Shown here piece by piece: positions 37,976 to 47,983 of a stretch of 56,758 bases of DNA. Numbering within the stretch: the stretch's first letter is position 1; every line of letters starts with the position of its first letter. This DNA comes from Oscillatoria sp. SIO1A7. GTDB lineage: Bacteria > Cyanobacteriota > Cyanobacteriia > Cyanobacteriales > Laspinemataceae. The stretch spans positions 1 to 56,758 of the forward strand of contig JAAHFN010000018.1 in the NCBI GenBank assembly GCA_010672965.1, written 5' to 3'. The notes below the pieces were generated by a model. It saw nothing but the letters and a program-made list of their open reading frames with translations, ran no database searches and was not told the origin of the DNA. A program made the position numbers and the translations under genes.

Positions 37976-38194
37976 ATGACCCAACAGGTTCTTCACCCAA
38001 TGGTGAAAATGCAGCGTCAGGTGCAATCGCTAGTAACGTCGAATGTTCTCAAGCCGACAGATAGCATATGGAAAATCGCCTTGCTCTACGGCGATAAGTG
38101 GTCTTATTGGAAACAAGAACTTGAAGAATTTGATTTTTCCATGCAAGACCCAGTTAGCCATATCCTAGCGGTTGAAAACTGGGAAGAAGACTGA
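37976..38194 (+). CDS. DUF4327-like small cyanobacterial protein
   Basis: A 72-residue soluble protein. The spacing of RQVQSLVTSNVLKPTDSIW, the WSYWKQELEEFDFSMQDPVS segment and the terminal ENWEED matches the plan of DUF4327 proteins (helix, basic/aromatic middle, acidic helix, closing W-E-D), though identities are modest. GAGG 5 bases before the ATG supports the start. The function is unknown. It stands alone. Confidence 0.72.
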   Translation: MTQQVLHPMVKMQRQVQSLVTSNVLKPTDSIWKIALLYGDKWSYWKQELEEFDFSMQDPVSHILAVENWEED

Positions 38195-38493
38195 GCCTAT
38201 AGGGCATTGGGCATTGGGTATGGGTAAAGTTTTAAGGTTTAAGTTTTGAGTTTTAAGGTTAAAACTAAAAATGCCCAAGCGACAGCAGCTATCTCGGTAG
38301 GCGGTCAACAGTCAGGCTATGTGCTAAAAGCCAAAAGCAGAAGAGCTACGCCTGCACGGAGCGAATAAGCTACTCTTAGCGAAGCCCTTCCCGCAGCATA
38401 TGCAAAAGAGCCGATCGCATGATAGCCTATCGCTTTTTTGGCCAATGCCCAATGCGAACATGCCCCATGCGAACATGCCCAATGCTCAAGCAT
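38195..38493. other. Spacer with scattered heptamers
   Basis: It contains GGGCATT pairs, a TTTTAAGGTTTAAGTTTTGAG run and CCAATGCGAACATG repeats. It separates convergent genes. No terminator is clear. Confidence 0.5.
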
Positions 38494-39756
38494 TCAAGAC
38501 AAGCAATCCGCCAAGGCGCGGGACATTTCTGCTGCAGTTTGGTAGCGATCGCGGGGTTTGGCATGAGTTGCTTTTTCTATTGTGGCGCGCAATTCAGGGG
38601 CTATTCTCGGATCGTTTTTCAAATTAAATCTCCACCCCTGTTTGCTCAGCTCAAAAAACTTTTGGGGACTTTCTCCGGTTAGCAAAAAAATTAAAGTAGC
38701 GCCAACTCCATACAGATCCGACTGAGCAACGGGTTCTCCCCGATTTTGCTCCGGCGCTGTATAATCTGGCGCGCCAATACAAGTCCCCAAAGGCGTCCCA
38801 ATTTCCTTAACTGCACCAAAATCTAGCACCACCACCCGCTTATCCAGACTTCGCACCAGCAAGTTAGCGGGCTTAATATCCCTATGAATAATTGGCGGAT
38901 CTTGGCTGTGGATATACTCCAAGACTTCACAGGTTTGAATCATCCATTCAATAGCCTGCTTTGTCGCTACTGGCCCGTATTTTTCCACCTGTTTTTCCAA
39001 ATCCGTCCCGTGAATCATCTCCATAGCCAGATATTTTCTTCCCTCTGCTACGAAAAAGTCAAAAAACTGGGGAATCCCCGGATGCCTTAGAGATTGAAGT
39101 ACCCGCGCTTCCCGCTCGAAAAGTTCTATCGCTTTGGGAATGCGGGTCATATCTGCATTCATTTCTTTTAGCACCAGGATTTCATACCGCTGCTGCCCGG
39201 ACTCTGAAGGTCGGCAAGCTAGATAAGTAGTGCCCATCCCCCCTTTTCCCAAAATACGCAAAACTCGATACTGACGAATATTGCGCTCTACATGGATTGG
39301 CTCGCCGCAGTGAATGCAAAATAAGGTGTTCGGTGGGTTGCCTTCGTGAGTGCATGGCTGAGAATTAGAACTTAGAGATGGAGATTGACTTATCGAAACT
39401 TCTTGATTCTCAATCCTAAATTCTAAAATCGGACCGTCTTTAGCCAGTTGTATTAATGCGCCATCTTCAATCTGTTGTTTTAATGCCAAGGTGTCATTGA
39501 CAAAAGCGCCATTGACAAAAGTGCCATTGGTGCCCCTGCTAATAAGCCGCCAAGAAGAGTCTTGCGCTTGGCGCAACTCTAGATGCTGTCTGGAAACCAC
39601 GGGATTGTCCAAAACTACATCGTTTTCGGGAGAGCGACCGACGCGAATGGCGATCGCACTTTCAAAGCGCCACTGTTTTAGGGCTGTTTTTTGTTGCAGA
39701 TTTATTTTTTGTGAATCTATTTGTTTTAGATCTAACAGTGCGAGGGTGACCGCCAC
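38494..39756 (-). CDS. FHA-domain Ser/Thr protein kinase
   Basis: A 420-residue protein kinase. An N-terminal FHA domain (about 35-115: VGRSPENDVVLDNPVVSR, then GTNGTFVNG) binds phosphothreonine. A zinc-ribbon-like CTHEG...FCIHCGE lies at about 133-152. The kinase domain has the glycine loop LGKGGMGTTYLA, the K in VLKEM, HRDIKPANLL and DFG. A GTG start at 39756 is chosen because GGAGG lies 8 bases before it. Longer frames run through CACCCCA heptamers. It follows the PP2C phosphatase gene on the same strand, and the two share a zinc ribbon, suggesting one reversible phosphorylation module. Confidence 0.93.
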   Translation of the reverse strand: MAVTLALLDLKQIDSQKINLQQKTALKQWRFESAIAIRVGRSPENDVVLDNPVVSRQHLELRQAQDSSWRLISRGTNGTFVNGAFVNDTLALKQQIEDGALIQLAKDGPILEFRIENQEVSISQSPSLSSNSQPCTHEGNPPNTLFCIHCGEPIHVERNIRQYRVLRILGKGGMGTTYLACRPSESGQQRYEILVLKEMNADMTRIPKAIELFEREARVLQSLRHPGIPQFFDFFVAEGRKYLAMEMIHGTDLEKQVEKYGPVATKQAIEWMIQTCEVLEYIHSQDPPIIHRDIKPANLLVRSLDKRVVVLDFGAVKEIGTPLGTCIGAPDYTAPEQNRGEPVAQSDLYGVGATLIFLLTGESPQKFFELSKQGWRFNLKNDPRIAPELRATIEKATHAKPRDRYQTAAEMSRALADCLS

Positions 39757-39774
39757 CGATATTCCTCCAAAGCT

Positions 39775-40022
39775 GTGTAGTAGGGTGTGGGGTGTGGGGT
39801 GTGGGGTGTAGGGTGTGGGGTGTGGGGTGTGGGGTGTAGGGTAGGGTGTTGACTCGCTCGGGGTTGTCGCCAAAAACGGTGACAACCGGGATCGTTCCCA
39901 ATTGAAACCCGAATCCAGAGTTCCCGTAGGACTTTCCCGCTCCCGAAAGCGGTCGGGAAATAGCATGAAGTTACCCTACACAAGAGCACCCTACACAAGA
40001 GCACCCGCTTGTGTAGGGTAAC
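39775..40022. repeat. TGTGGGG heptamers and CCTACACAAGAGCA repeats
   Basis: A TGTGGGG/TGTAGGG array (39783-39846). After a hairpin on CTCCCGAAAGCGGTCGGGA comes a doubled CCTACACAAGAGCA with an inverted TTGTGTAGGGTA (39973-40022) that could fold as a stem-loop downstream of the phosphatase gene. Confidence 0.75.
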
Positions 40023-40023
40023 C

Positions 40024-42981
40024 CTACCCTTGCACTAGCACTCGAATCGCGATCGCAGTTATATTGTCGTGACCGTTGAATTCGTTTGCCAAATCGATTA
40101 GTTGTCCGACTCCCCGATCTAAATCGGTTTCGGAGTCGAGCAGAGGTGCGACGTGAGTTTTCCAATTGGTTTCCAGAAAATCATTATCCGTCAGACCGTC
40201 GGAGGCAAGGATGAAGATAGTGTCTTCTTGTAGATTGATAAACCGGACGTCTGGGCTCACAAAATCAGAATTACGCGGTCCTAAGGCTTGGGTTAGTTGA
40301 TAGGCGTCCAGGCGAGAATAGGCAGTCTTTGGGTCAACTCCCTGCTGAATTTCTCTTTGACCTACTTCGTGATCTATTGTTAATTGCTCCAGACCTTTTG
40401 CGGCGCTAAAGCGATAGAGGCGAGAATCTCCTACATGCGCTATAGCAATTTGGTTGTTGCGGACAAGAGCCATAACTAACGTAGTGCCCATGCGTCCGCT
40501 TCCGGCTCGCTGCTGTTTTTGGTTTAGGTCGTAGATGTTTTGATTGGCTGCCAAAATCCCATCGGCTATTACCTCTTTGCTGGGAATCAAGGCAGGATTG
40601 CCGGCCGGTTCGTTCTGCCACAGAGTTGCAAAATATCGCTGCAAAGTATCGACAGCGGTTGCGCTCGCTACTTCCCCCGCTTCATGTCCGCCCATTCCAT
40701 CGGCTACTATATATATGCCTTTAAAATTATGAGAGCGACCCTGGGAACCATACCGCTTATTAATCTGGGTTTCGACTAAAAAGTCGTCTTCGTTCCGATC
40801 GCGCTGGCGTCCTACATCCGTATTGCCCGCAGCCTCTATGTTGATTACCCTTAGAGGCAGAATCATTGTCGGCGCGTCGTTTTCATTGTCGATTTCATTA
40901 AAGTCGGAGAAGTCTCCCAAGTCGTCTATATTGTCTGGGTCATCAAGCTGGCTTTCCTCAGTTTTTTGTAACGCAAGCGGACGTATGGCTTCTAGGCGCG
41001 ATCGCATTTGGGCAGCAGTCTGCAAATTACCAGCGCTTAAGTCCCGAACTAGCTGCTCCAACTGCTCCGATTCCGGGCTCGTTTTCGTTAATCGGCTAGA
41101 TAATTTTTGCCAAAGTTCCCCCAAAGACGTCCCCAAAGCTGCGAAAGTAGCCGGGTTTTGCTCGTCTTCTGGGTACAAGCGTTGCAGGAGTAACGACCTT
41201 TGCCCAGGAATATTTACAGCAGGATTTCCAGCACTGTTATTAATTCGCAAATTATCTAGTTTGAGGAGGCTTTGCCGAGATTGCCAAGGAACCAGAGCTT
41301 GCCACAATGTCGCTATCTCGTCGAACAACTGCCATAGAAGCTCTGGGGATAATTCATCGGCAGTCTCAATGCTAAGGCGATCGCTATTTTCATTTGCAGC
41401 TAGCTCTGGCATGTCCGACCTATCTTCGAGCAGCAATACGGTGCGGTTATTTTCTTGCCAAGCATCGTGGATTGCTGGCAGCGCCGGAAATTGTGACTGG
41501 AGGGCGATATAAGGTTGGGCGATCGCCGGAATTCCAAACATTGCATTCTCCTCTATCTTGTCAGACTTGCCAGAGTTGCCCCCCGCTTGTGCTGCCGCCA
41601 TCAAGGCGAACAAGGGAGATACCTGCAACGGCTGACAGTCTAATACCTTAACTGTTATCTCCCCGTTTTCTCTATCTGTCGCGATCGCTTCTAAAACTTG
41701 GTAGCGCTTCTGAGAATCTAAATAATCTCCCGGCGCGATATCTGCTGTTTTTTCTGTCGCTATTTTTTCTGTCCCTATTGCCAACGCTTGTGGCATTTCC
41801 TCTGTTGCAGCCACTTCTGCTTCTCCAAGGAAACCGGCAGCCAACTGCGATCGCGCGATCGTCTCGGCTCCAGAACTCTCGGCTCCAGAACTCTCGGCTC
41901 CAGAACTCTCGGCTCCAGAACTCTCGGCTCCAGAAGTTTCAGCACTTTGCAAATCCTGCCTTTGCGAGCCTTTCTCGAATATAGACTCTGGCTCCTGACT
42001 TGGCGAGGATTCTGTTTCTTGTAGGGCAAATGGTGAAATCGCCCCTACAGCCGGTAGCAAACTTTCCGCGCTTTTCTCCGCTATAAGCTCTGGCTCCTGG
42101 GGAGGCTCTGATTCTGGTTCTTGTGTTTCCTGTACGACAACTAGCGGCGGCAGCAAACTTTCCGCGCTTTTCTCCGCTATAAGCTCTAGCTCCTGGGGAG
42201 GCTCCGATTCTGATTCTTGTGTTTCGGGTACGACAACTAGCGGCGGCAGCAAACTTTCCGCGCTTTTCTCCGCTATAAGCTCTAGCTCCTGGGGAGGCTC
42301 CGATTCTGATTCTTCTGTTTCCTGTAGGGCAAATGGTGAAATCGCCCCTGCGGCCGGCAGCAAACTTTCCGCGCTTTTCTCCGCTATAAGCTCTGGCTCC
42401 TGGGGAGGCTCTGATTCTGATTCTTGTGTTTCGGGTACGACAACTAGCGGCGGCAGCAAACTTTCCGCGCTTTTCTCCGCTATAAGCTCTGGCTCCTGGG
42501 GAGGCTCTGATTCTGATTCTTCTGTTTTGGGTACGGCGACTAGCGGCGGCAGCAAACTTTCCGCGCTTTTCTGCGCTATAGGCTCCAAGCTTATCCTGGA
42601 AATTTTCTTAGAGCTTGGCGGCTGCTGCGATTTTTCTGAAATCGGCAGAGGCTCCGGTGACTCGATAGACTCTATTTCGCTTTCTAGGGTCGGCTCGATC
42701 CGGGCAGCTAGGGCGATCGCTGGCACGCTCGTATCCGAAGGAGATACCTTGCTCTCCCTGATTTCTGGCAATTCTGGAGGAAAGTCTTGATTCGGTTTTA
42801 CCGAGACAATTCCCCACCATGTTTTGCCAGTTACCGCAGAGCAGTTCGGACATTGCAGAGCGCTAAATTCTACTTGATTGCCACATTGTTCGCAGACCTT
42901 ATAGACTAGCGATTGGCCGCAATGTTGGCAAAACTTATTAGCGTTGGGATTGTGAAATCCACAATTGAGACAGACAAGCAT
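40024..42981 (-). CDS. Zinc-ribbon / PP2C-type protein phosphatase with repeat-rich linker
   Basis: A 985-residue protein. Two zinc-ribbon pairs (CLNCG...CQHCG, CEQCG...CPNC) occupy residues 1-50. A long acidic linker (about 55-400) contains six to seven units of about 32 residues carrying AEKSAESLLPPLVVV, plus five GAESS units. A middle region (about 430-640, QKRYQVLEAI...) resembles a kinase fold lacking catalytic residues. The C-terminal PP2C domain (about 710-985) has NTDVGRQRDRNEDD, VADGMGGHEAGEVAS, ILASDGLTDN and GHDNITA, with all metal-binding aspartates present. It dephosphorylates Ser/Thr residues. The kinase gene lies 267 bp downstream on the same strand. Two copies of a dispersed hairpin sequence are read in frame in the linker. 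Confidence 0.92.
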   Translation of the reverse strand: MLVCLNCGFHNPNANKFCQHCGQSLVYKVCEQCGNQVEFSALQCPNCSAVTGKTWWGIVSVKPNQDFPPELPEIRESKVSPSDTSVPAIALAARIEPTLESEIESIESPEPLPISEKSQQPPSSKKISRISLEPIAQKSAESLLPPLVAVPKTEESESEPPQEPELIAEKSAESLLPPLVVVPETQESESEPPQEPELIAEKSAESLLPAAGAISPFALQETEESESEPPQELELIAEKSAESLLPPLVVVPETQESESEPPQELELIAEKSAESLLPPLVVVQETQEPESEPPQEPELIAEKSAESLLPAVGAISPFALQETESSPSQEPESIFEKGSQRQDLQSAETSGAESSGAESSGAESSGAESSGAETIARSQLAAGFLGEAEVAATEEMPQALAIGTEKIATEKTADIAPGDYLDSQKRYQVLEAIATDRENGEITVKVLDCQPLQVSPLFALMAAAQAGGNSGKSDKIEENAMFGIPAIAQPYIALQSQFPALPAIHDAWQENNRTVLLLEDRSDMPELAANENSDRLSIETADELSPELLWQLFDEIATLWQALVPWQSRQSLLKLDNLRINNSAGNPAVNIPGQRSLLLQRLYPEDEQNPATFAALGTSLGELWQKLSSRLTKTSPESEQLEQLVRDLSAGNLQTAAQMRSRLEAIRPLALQKTEESQLDDPDNIDDLGDFSDFNEIDNENDAPTMILPLRVINIEAAGNTDVGRQRDRNEDDFLVETQINKRYGSQGRSHNFKGIYIVADGMGGHEAGEVASATAVDTLQRYFATLWQNEPAGNPALIPSKEVIADGILAANQNIYDLNQKQQRAGSGRMGTTLVMALVRNNQIAIAHVGDSRLYRFSAAKGLEQLTIDHEVGQREIQQGVDPKTAYSRLDAYQLTQALGPRNSDFVSPDVRFINLQEDTIFILASDGLTDNDFLETNWKTHVAPLLDSETDLDRGVGQLIDLANEFNGHDNITAIAIRVLVQG
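41863..41937 (-). repeat. Five 15-bp tandem repeats in the phosphatase gene
   Basis: CTCGGCTCCAGAACT repeated five times, coding GAESS units in frame. The repeats are identical except in the last unit, which implies recent slippage. Confidence 0.92.
42020..42570 (-). repeat. About 100-bp repeats in the phosphatase linker, two with family D core
   Basis: Six units sharing GGCAGCAAACTTTCCGCGCTT and CCTGGGGAGGCTC. In two of them (42020-42048, 42323-42350) the variable part is replaced by the family D central hairpin sequence, coding GAISPFALQE instead of PLVVVPETQE. Confidence 0.88.
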
Positions 42982-43398
42982 CGCTTTTGCTGCTTTTCTA
43001 AACTATTCAGTAATCGTAGGCCCATTGCAGGGTGTGGGGTGTAGGGTGTAGGGTGTAGGGGGGGAGCATTTCAATTTCGCATCACCCCCACGCTCCCCAC
43101 AGCCTTTTTCAGCAAGCCCTAATTAATAATTGTGACGGTCCCATATAGGCAATTTTTTGAAAAAATGTTTGATATCTTTGAATTGGCCAGTTTTGATTTA
43201 TCCAGTCGAATGGGCGTTGACCCAGGAAATTCTGGTAAAAGCTTTTTGCCTGGGAACTACAAGCATACTGGCGATCGCCAATCTTTATTTTCTTTATTTG
43301 CCAAGTCTGTGGTATCCCCACTCTATCTCAAGATTAGTTTAGTTCCCACAGGACTCAGGCAACTTGTCAAATCTAACTATATAGATCTAAGACCTGCA

Positions 43399-44316
43399 AT
43401 GCAGGACGTAGCTAAGAATTCCCTGTCTGAATTCTATCCCAAACTTTTTTTTCTCGCGGTGATCCTGTGCCTCGGGCTCGGAGTTGCGACACCAAATGCT
43501 AGGGCAGCGGAAGATAGAGATTCTTCTTTGTCCCCAGGAGAATCGGGATGTCCGCTTCCGGCTCTGGAACGTCTTAAGCTCCATCGCGTTGCTTCTGGAG
43601 AAACTCTTGCCAGTATTGCCCAACAATACGAGCTGCTGCCAGCAACTCTACTGGGTATGAATCCAGTTTTGCGCCGAGGGGAGCCCCCAGTAGGTACGGA
43701 GATTTTGATTCCTCCTTATAATGGTATCCGCTTGAGACTGCAACCGGGGGAAACCTTTGAGGAAATTGCTCGCAAGTACAATCTGCGACACGATCTGCTT
43801 TTCGAGGTCAATGGCTGTCAATTGGTGGGAGATGAGATTTTCGTGCCCGGTGTTAATTGGTCCCCATTGAATCCCACCAATGCTGCACCTCCTCGCCCAC
43901 CCCTTTGGGTTATTCCCGGCTATCCCCTAGCAAGCAAAGGCGGAATTATTTTAGCTTATGGCCAGCAGTTGCGACCAGGTCAAAATAAGGTAGCATTTCA
44001 CAGCGGCATAGATATATATGCCCAGGAAGGAGACCCCGTGCTAGCAGCAGGGGATGGGGTGGTTGTTTTTGCGGGCTATCGCGGAGCTTATGGGAATTTG
44101 GTGGTTATCAATCATGCCGAGAACAAACAAACTCGCTACGCTCACCTACAGGGATTTTCCGTGCAGTCCGGCCAGCAAGTAAGGCGGGGCGATCGCATCG
44201 GAACTGTCGGTTCCACTGGTCGCCCCGATATTAGCGAATTCCATCTGCATTTTGAAGTTCGCTCTGCTTCCGAGCTGGGTTGGGTTGCAGAAAACCCAGA
44301 AGTTTATCTGCGTTAA
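43399..44316 (+). CDS. LysM / M23 (LytM-type) peptidase, exported
   Basis: A protein of about 305 residues. Starting at 43399 gives a clean signal peptide ([24 protein letters not shown]). An in-frame extension of 89 codons upstream exists but lacks one. Two LysM modules follow ([16 protein letters not shown] and [16 protein letters not shown]) for peptidoglycan binding, then the M23 domain with HSGIDIYA (zinc H and D) and HLHFEVR (H-x-H). Such enzymes cut peptidoglycan cross-bridges or activate amidases during wall remodelling and septation. It is convergent with glgA across a repeat-filled spacer. Confidence 0.9.
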   Translation: MQDVAKNSLSEFYPKLFFLAVILCLGLGVATPNARAAEDRDSSLSPGESGCPLPALERLKLHRVASGETLASIAQQYELLPATLLGMNPVLRRGEPPVGTEILIPPYNGIRLRLQPGETFEEIARKYNLRHDLLFEVNGCQLVGDEIFVPGVNWSPLNPTNAAPPRPPLWVIPGYPLASKGGIILAYGQQLRPGQNKVAFHSGIDIYAQEGDPVLAAGDGVVVFAGYRGAYGNLVVINHAENKQTRYAHLQGFSVQSGQQVRRGDRIGTVGSTGRPDISEFHLHFEVRSASELGWVAENPEVYLR

Positions 44317-44545
44317 TTGGGAATTGGGAATTGGGCATTGGGCGTTGGGAATTGGGAATTGGGCATTGGGCATTGGGCATTGGGCATTGGGCATTGGGCA
44401 TTTGGCATTGGGGAATTATATTATCCCCTTGTCTCCTTGTCCCTCCTTGTCCCTCCTTGTCCCTCCTTGTCCCTCCTTGTCCCTCCTTGTCCCTCCTTGT
44501 CCCCTTGTCCCCATGCCCCATGCCCCACACCCCACACCCCACACC
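44317..44545. repeat. GGGCATT heptamers and CCCTCCTTGT 10-bp repeats
   Basis: GGGCATT/GGGAATT units (44317-44412), then seven CCCTCCTTGT units (44432-44510) and CACACCC heptamers up to the glgA stop codon. Two convergent genes meet here. Confidence 0.9.
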
Positions 44546-45943
44546 CTAAACTATATCTTGCGGTTCCTCGGTAAAGCCAAAGATGGAGTTGTACATCCTG
44601 ACATATTCCTTGGCAGATTTTATCCAGCTAAAGTCTTCTTTCATACCTCGCTTTTGCAGTTCCTGCCAATAGTCTTTGTAATGGAAACCTTCCCAAGCCC
44701 GCACCATGCAGGTGTAGAGGTCGAGGGGTTCGTAGCGATCGAAGCAATAGCCAGTGCCGCTGTTGGTAAAAGGATCGTGGTGGGAGACAGTATCTACTAA
44801 GCCGCCGGTGCGTCGCACTATCGGTATGCAGCCATAGCGCATGGCCAGCATTTGGCTGATGCCGCAGGGCTCAAATCGGCTGGGCATCAGAAAGGCGTCG
44901 GAACCAGCATAGATGCGGCGGGCAAGGGGGTCGTTATATAGCAAGTAAGTTGCCATTCGATTCCCATAGCGAGTGGCCAGTTCCCACATGGAGGTTTCGT
45001 AATAGCGATCGCCAGTTCCCAGCAGAATAAATTGGGCGTCTGTATATGCCATGAAGCGATCGAGAACTTGCAGCATCAAGTCGATGCCTTTTTGTTCTAC
45101 TAGCCGCGTCACCATACCAATTAAAAAGGCACCCTTGTTTACTTCCAGGCCGACCTCTTCTTGGATTGCCACTTTATTCGCCGCCCGTTTTTCCAGAGTA
45201 TCGGCAGTAAAGTTTTGCTTGAGATTGCGGTCTGTGGCCGGGTCGTAGCTTTCGGTATCGATGCCGTTGAGAATTCCTCGGGATTTGCTGCTGATGAAAG
45301 AGAGCAAACCTTCGAGCTTTTCGCCGTAATTCGCTGTTTTGATTTGTTCGGCATAAGTGGGCGATACCGTGTTGACGCGATCGGCAAACTGCACTGCCGC
45401 CGCCATCGTATTGTGACCCTGCATATACCAGGGACACCAAGTAATTTTCTCTAAATACCAGCTCCACGGTCCTTGATAGGCCAAGTTGTGAATCGTAAAT
45501 ACCGTGGTGATATCTGGGTCTTGGTGCATCCAGACCGGAATCATCCCCGTGTGCCAGTCGTGGCAGTGAATAATTTCCGGTTTCCAATAGTTCCAGGCAA
45601 ACTCTGCAGCGCCATTGGAGAACAGAGTGAACCGCCAATCTTCATCATCGCCATAATAGACGCGACGGGGCCAGAAGGAAGGATGCCCAAACAGATATAA
45701 AGGAACGTCCGTTCCTGGCATCGCCGTTTCGTATATGGCGAAGTCCTCGAACATGGCATATCCCTTCCAAATTGGCTCGCTAGGAATTTCCACTTTGTCG
45801 GGAAGAAAGCCGTAGTAAGGCATCAAGACGCGGACATCATGTCCCATACGTCGCAGGATTTTGGGCAGGGCACCGACGACATCGCCCATGCCGCCAACTT
45901 TGGCTAGAGGAGCCGCTTCTGCGGCAACAAACAAAATTCGCAT
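44546..45943 (-). CDS. glgA: Glycogen synthase (ADP-glucose type, GT5)
   Basis: A 465-residue glycosyltransferase adding glucose from ADP-glucose to glycogen. The N-terminal KVGGMGDV (15-22) is the ADP-glucose-binding signature. [12 protein letters not shown], the acceptor-side RFEPCG (about 370) and the closing FTN-GTGYCF loop are all present. Length and motifs match cyanobacterial GlgA. Cyanobacteria usually carry two isoforms, and this one resembles the type with the WMHQ-PDI and TWCPWYMQG segments, but I do not assign the isoform. It is a single gene followed by repeats. Confidence 0.96.
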   Translation of the reverse strand: MRILFVAAEAAPLAKVGGMGDVVGALPKILRRMGHDVRVLMPYYGFLPDKVEIPSEPIWKGYAMFEDFAIYETAMPGTDVPLYLFGHPSFWPRRVYYGDDEDWRFTLFSNGAAEFAWNYWKPEIIHCHDWHTGMIPVWMHQDPDITTVFTIHNLAYQGPWSWYLEKITWCPWYMQGHNTMAAAVQFADRVNTVSPTYAEQIKTANYGEKLEGLLSFISSKSRGILNGIDTESYDPATDRNLKQNFTADTLEKRAANKVAIQEEVGLEVNKGAFLIGMVTRLVEQKGIDLMLQVLDRFMAYTDAQFILLGTGDRYYETSMWELATRYGNRMATYLLYNDPLARRIYAGSDAFLMPSRFEPCGISQMLAMRYGCIPIVRRTGGLVDTVSHHDPFTNSGTGYCFDRYEPLDLYTCMVRAWEGFHYKDYWQELQKRGMKEDFSWIKSAKEYVRMYNSIFGFTEEPQDIV

Positions 45944-46338
45944 CTTGGTTTTAGCGTTCCCCGAGAAGATAGGCTGCTGTCACAAAATCGGATCCGTCCG
46001 ATTTGGCAAATATACCGCAGACTGAGGGGATACTTGCGGGCTCGGTAAAAACTTTGCGGATTTTTTATATAGGGCGGGGGGCCAGGGGCAGGGGGCGGGG
46101 AGTGTGGGGAGTGGGGGGACAAGGGGGGACAAGGGGGGACAAGGGGGGACAAGGGGGGGCCTTCCCCCTCCCTCCCTCTCCTTCCCACTCCTTCCCCCTC
46201 CCTCCCACTCCTTCCCCCTCTTCCCACTCCTTCCCCCTCCCTCCCTCCCACTCCTTCCCCCTCTTCCCCCGCTCCCTTGCTTCCGACTCCCGGCTCCCTT
46301 ATACCTGTTTGGAGTAGAAGCAAGCAAGGATAAGAGTA
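45944..46338. repeat. Spacer with GGGGGACAAG and CTTCCCCCTCC arrays
   Basis: Between the divergent glgA and ZorA-like genes are four GGGGGACAAG units (46118-46158) followed by a pyrimidine-rich CTCCCACTCCTTCCCC array (46165-46270). The two are roughly complementary in composition. AGGATAAGAG just before 46339 is a ribosome-binding site. Confidence 0.8.
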
Positions 46339-47790
46339 ATGGTCAACCAAATTTTTATTATCGCTATTGTAGGAGTAGCCATATTGGGAGCGGCGATCGA
46401 GATTAGCGCGATCGCAACCTATAGGATAAGCAGATGTGGAGCAACTGCCCGAGCAATAGAATACCTGAAACAATACCTGAAGCAACAGCAAACAACGGAA
46501 AATTCCGTAAGCCTCCAATGTCAAGAAATAGAGGAGGATATTTTCAGATGGCTGCTCCGACATCTGGATAATAAAATAATCGAAAATACTATTAGCCTGC
46601 GCCAAGAAGGGGGTAGCTTTGTTCTGCTATCCTATCCATCGGTATTGCAAAAGCCAATACCGCGCAGTCCTATTTACTTTGCGCCGACTTTGCTTACGGC
46701 TCTGGGAGTGTTGGGAACTTTTGCAGGGATATACCTGGGTTTGCAAGGAGTAAGTTTGGATGCGATCGCCGATAGTAATAGTCTCTTGGCCACAAGCACC
46801 GAACTGCTTTCGGGAATGAAGGTGGCTTTCTCCACTTCTTTGTGGGGACTGAGCGCTGCTAGTTTTTTTATCTTATTTCTGGCTTTTGGGGAGCGATCGC
46901 GCCAATGGCGTCGGGACAGCTTGCGCAAACAGCTCAATCGCATAGCTTTTTTAGAGAGTCCTTACCGCCTTCTCTCCCGCTGGCAAAACCAAACCAGTAA
47001 AAATGTCGATATCGCCGGTCTAACTCCAGAAGCAATTGGCCAAGCTACAGGGCAGCAAGTTGCCTCTGCTCTGATGCCGGTACTCGGCTCGATTTCCCAA
47101 AACTTAAAAGATATCCGAGAACTGCAGAAAGATGGAGTCGAGAAAATTAGTAGGGAATTAATTGCCCCTGTAGCCGCTGAGTTAGAGCAGAGCGCTAAGT
47201 TAAGCCAAGAAACTTCCCAAGCCGTCAAAGAACTAAAAGAAGCGATCGCCGCCTCTCTCCTAACCATTAGCCGCTTTCAAGAAGAAACTCTAGGCAACCT
47301 TCAGCAACTTGCCCTTCAGTTGCAGCAAATACTCGAACAGTTTCAAAGCGAAACTCGCCAAGTCATGGAGGCCGCAGCCGCTCAAATCCAGGAGACTCTA
47401 GAACAGACTGGCAAACATCAGCAACAAACCCTAGAGGAAGTTCGGCAACAAACTCAGCAAATACTCAAGGATGCCAATCGAGCATTTATCGCCCAATCTG
47501 ACAGCATCGTCCAACTTGGCAGCGAAGCATCAGCCCTGATGGAGCAAGCGAAAGATTCTTTAACTGGCAGCTTGGAGAATATTCATGCCATGCTAGAGAA
47601 CAGTAGCGAAATTGTCCGACAAGAATTGGAGAAATTTCGGCTAGAGTACCAGGACGGCCTCCAGACCTTCTTCTCCGAGCAGAACAATCTCCTCGAACAT
47701 ATCCTGGGTCGCCAGCGGGAGGGACTGGCTGCTGCGATCGATTCTTTCAAGCAAGCTTTGCAGGAAGAAACGGAACGACGAAAAATTTAG
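46339..47790 (+). CDS. ZorA-like MotA/TolQ/ExbB-family channel protein with long coiled-coil tail
   Basis: A 483-residue membrane protein. There is one TM at 5-27 and a MotA/ExbB-type pair (about 112-135 and 155-182), the first with FAPTLLTALGVLGTFAGI, the conserved pattern of this family. After about 215 comes a 270-residue Q/E-rich coiled coil. Long cytoplasmic tails of this kind are known from ZorA of Zorya anti-phage systems, whereas ExbB and MotA are shorter. The next gene encodes the matching MotB/OmpA partner, so the pair should form a proton- or sodium-driven motor. I see no zorC, zorD or zorE beside it, so a defence role is unproven. Confidence 0.85.
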   Translation: MVNQIFIIAIVGVAILGAAIEISAIATYRISRCGATARAIEYLKQYLKQQQTTENSVSLQCQEIEEDIFRWLLRHLDNKIIENTISLRQEGGSFVLLSYPSVLQKPIPRSPIYFAPTLLTALGVLGTFAGIYLGLQGVSLDAIADSNSLLATSTELLSGMKVAFSTSLWGLSAASFFILFLAFGERSRQWRRDSLRKQLNRIAFLESPYRLLSRWQNQTSKNVDIAGLTPEAIGQATGQQVASALMPVLGSISQNLKDIRELQKDGVEKISRELIAPVAAELEQSAKLSQETSQAVKELKEAIAASLLTISRFQEETLGNLQQLALQLQQILEQFQSETRQVMEAAAAQIQETLEQTGKHQQQTLEEVRQQTQQILKDANRAFIAQSDSIVQLGSEASALMEQAKDSLTGSLENIHAMLENSSEIVRQELEKFRLEYQDGLQTFFSEQNNLLEHILGRQREGLAAAIDSFKQALQEETERRKI

Positions 47791-47903
47791 TATTGGGCAT
47801 GGGGCATTGGGCATGGGGCATTGGGCAAAAAACTAGGGTGTAGGGTGTAGGGTGTAGGGTGTAGGGGGGATTTTGTTGGGAGCGTTTCAATTTTGTAATT
47901 TTA
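47791..47903. repeat. GGGCATG and TGTAGGG heptamers, partial family E end
   Basis: GGGCATG (47796-47826) and TGTAGGG (47836-47865) arrays, then GGGAGCGTTTCAATTTTG (47879), the left end of a family E element without a right end. All lie between the ZorA-like and ZorB-like genes. Confidence 0.75.
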
Positions 47904-47983
47904 AGTAGGGGCGAATGGCATATGCCCTCCTTGGGCAGGCTCCGCCAACGCCCTCTTGTTGACTCTTGTTGACCGTTCGGCCA

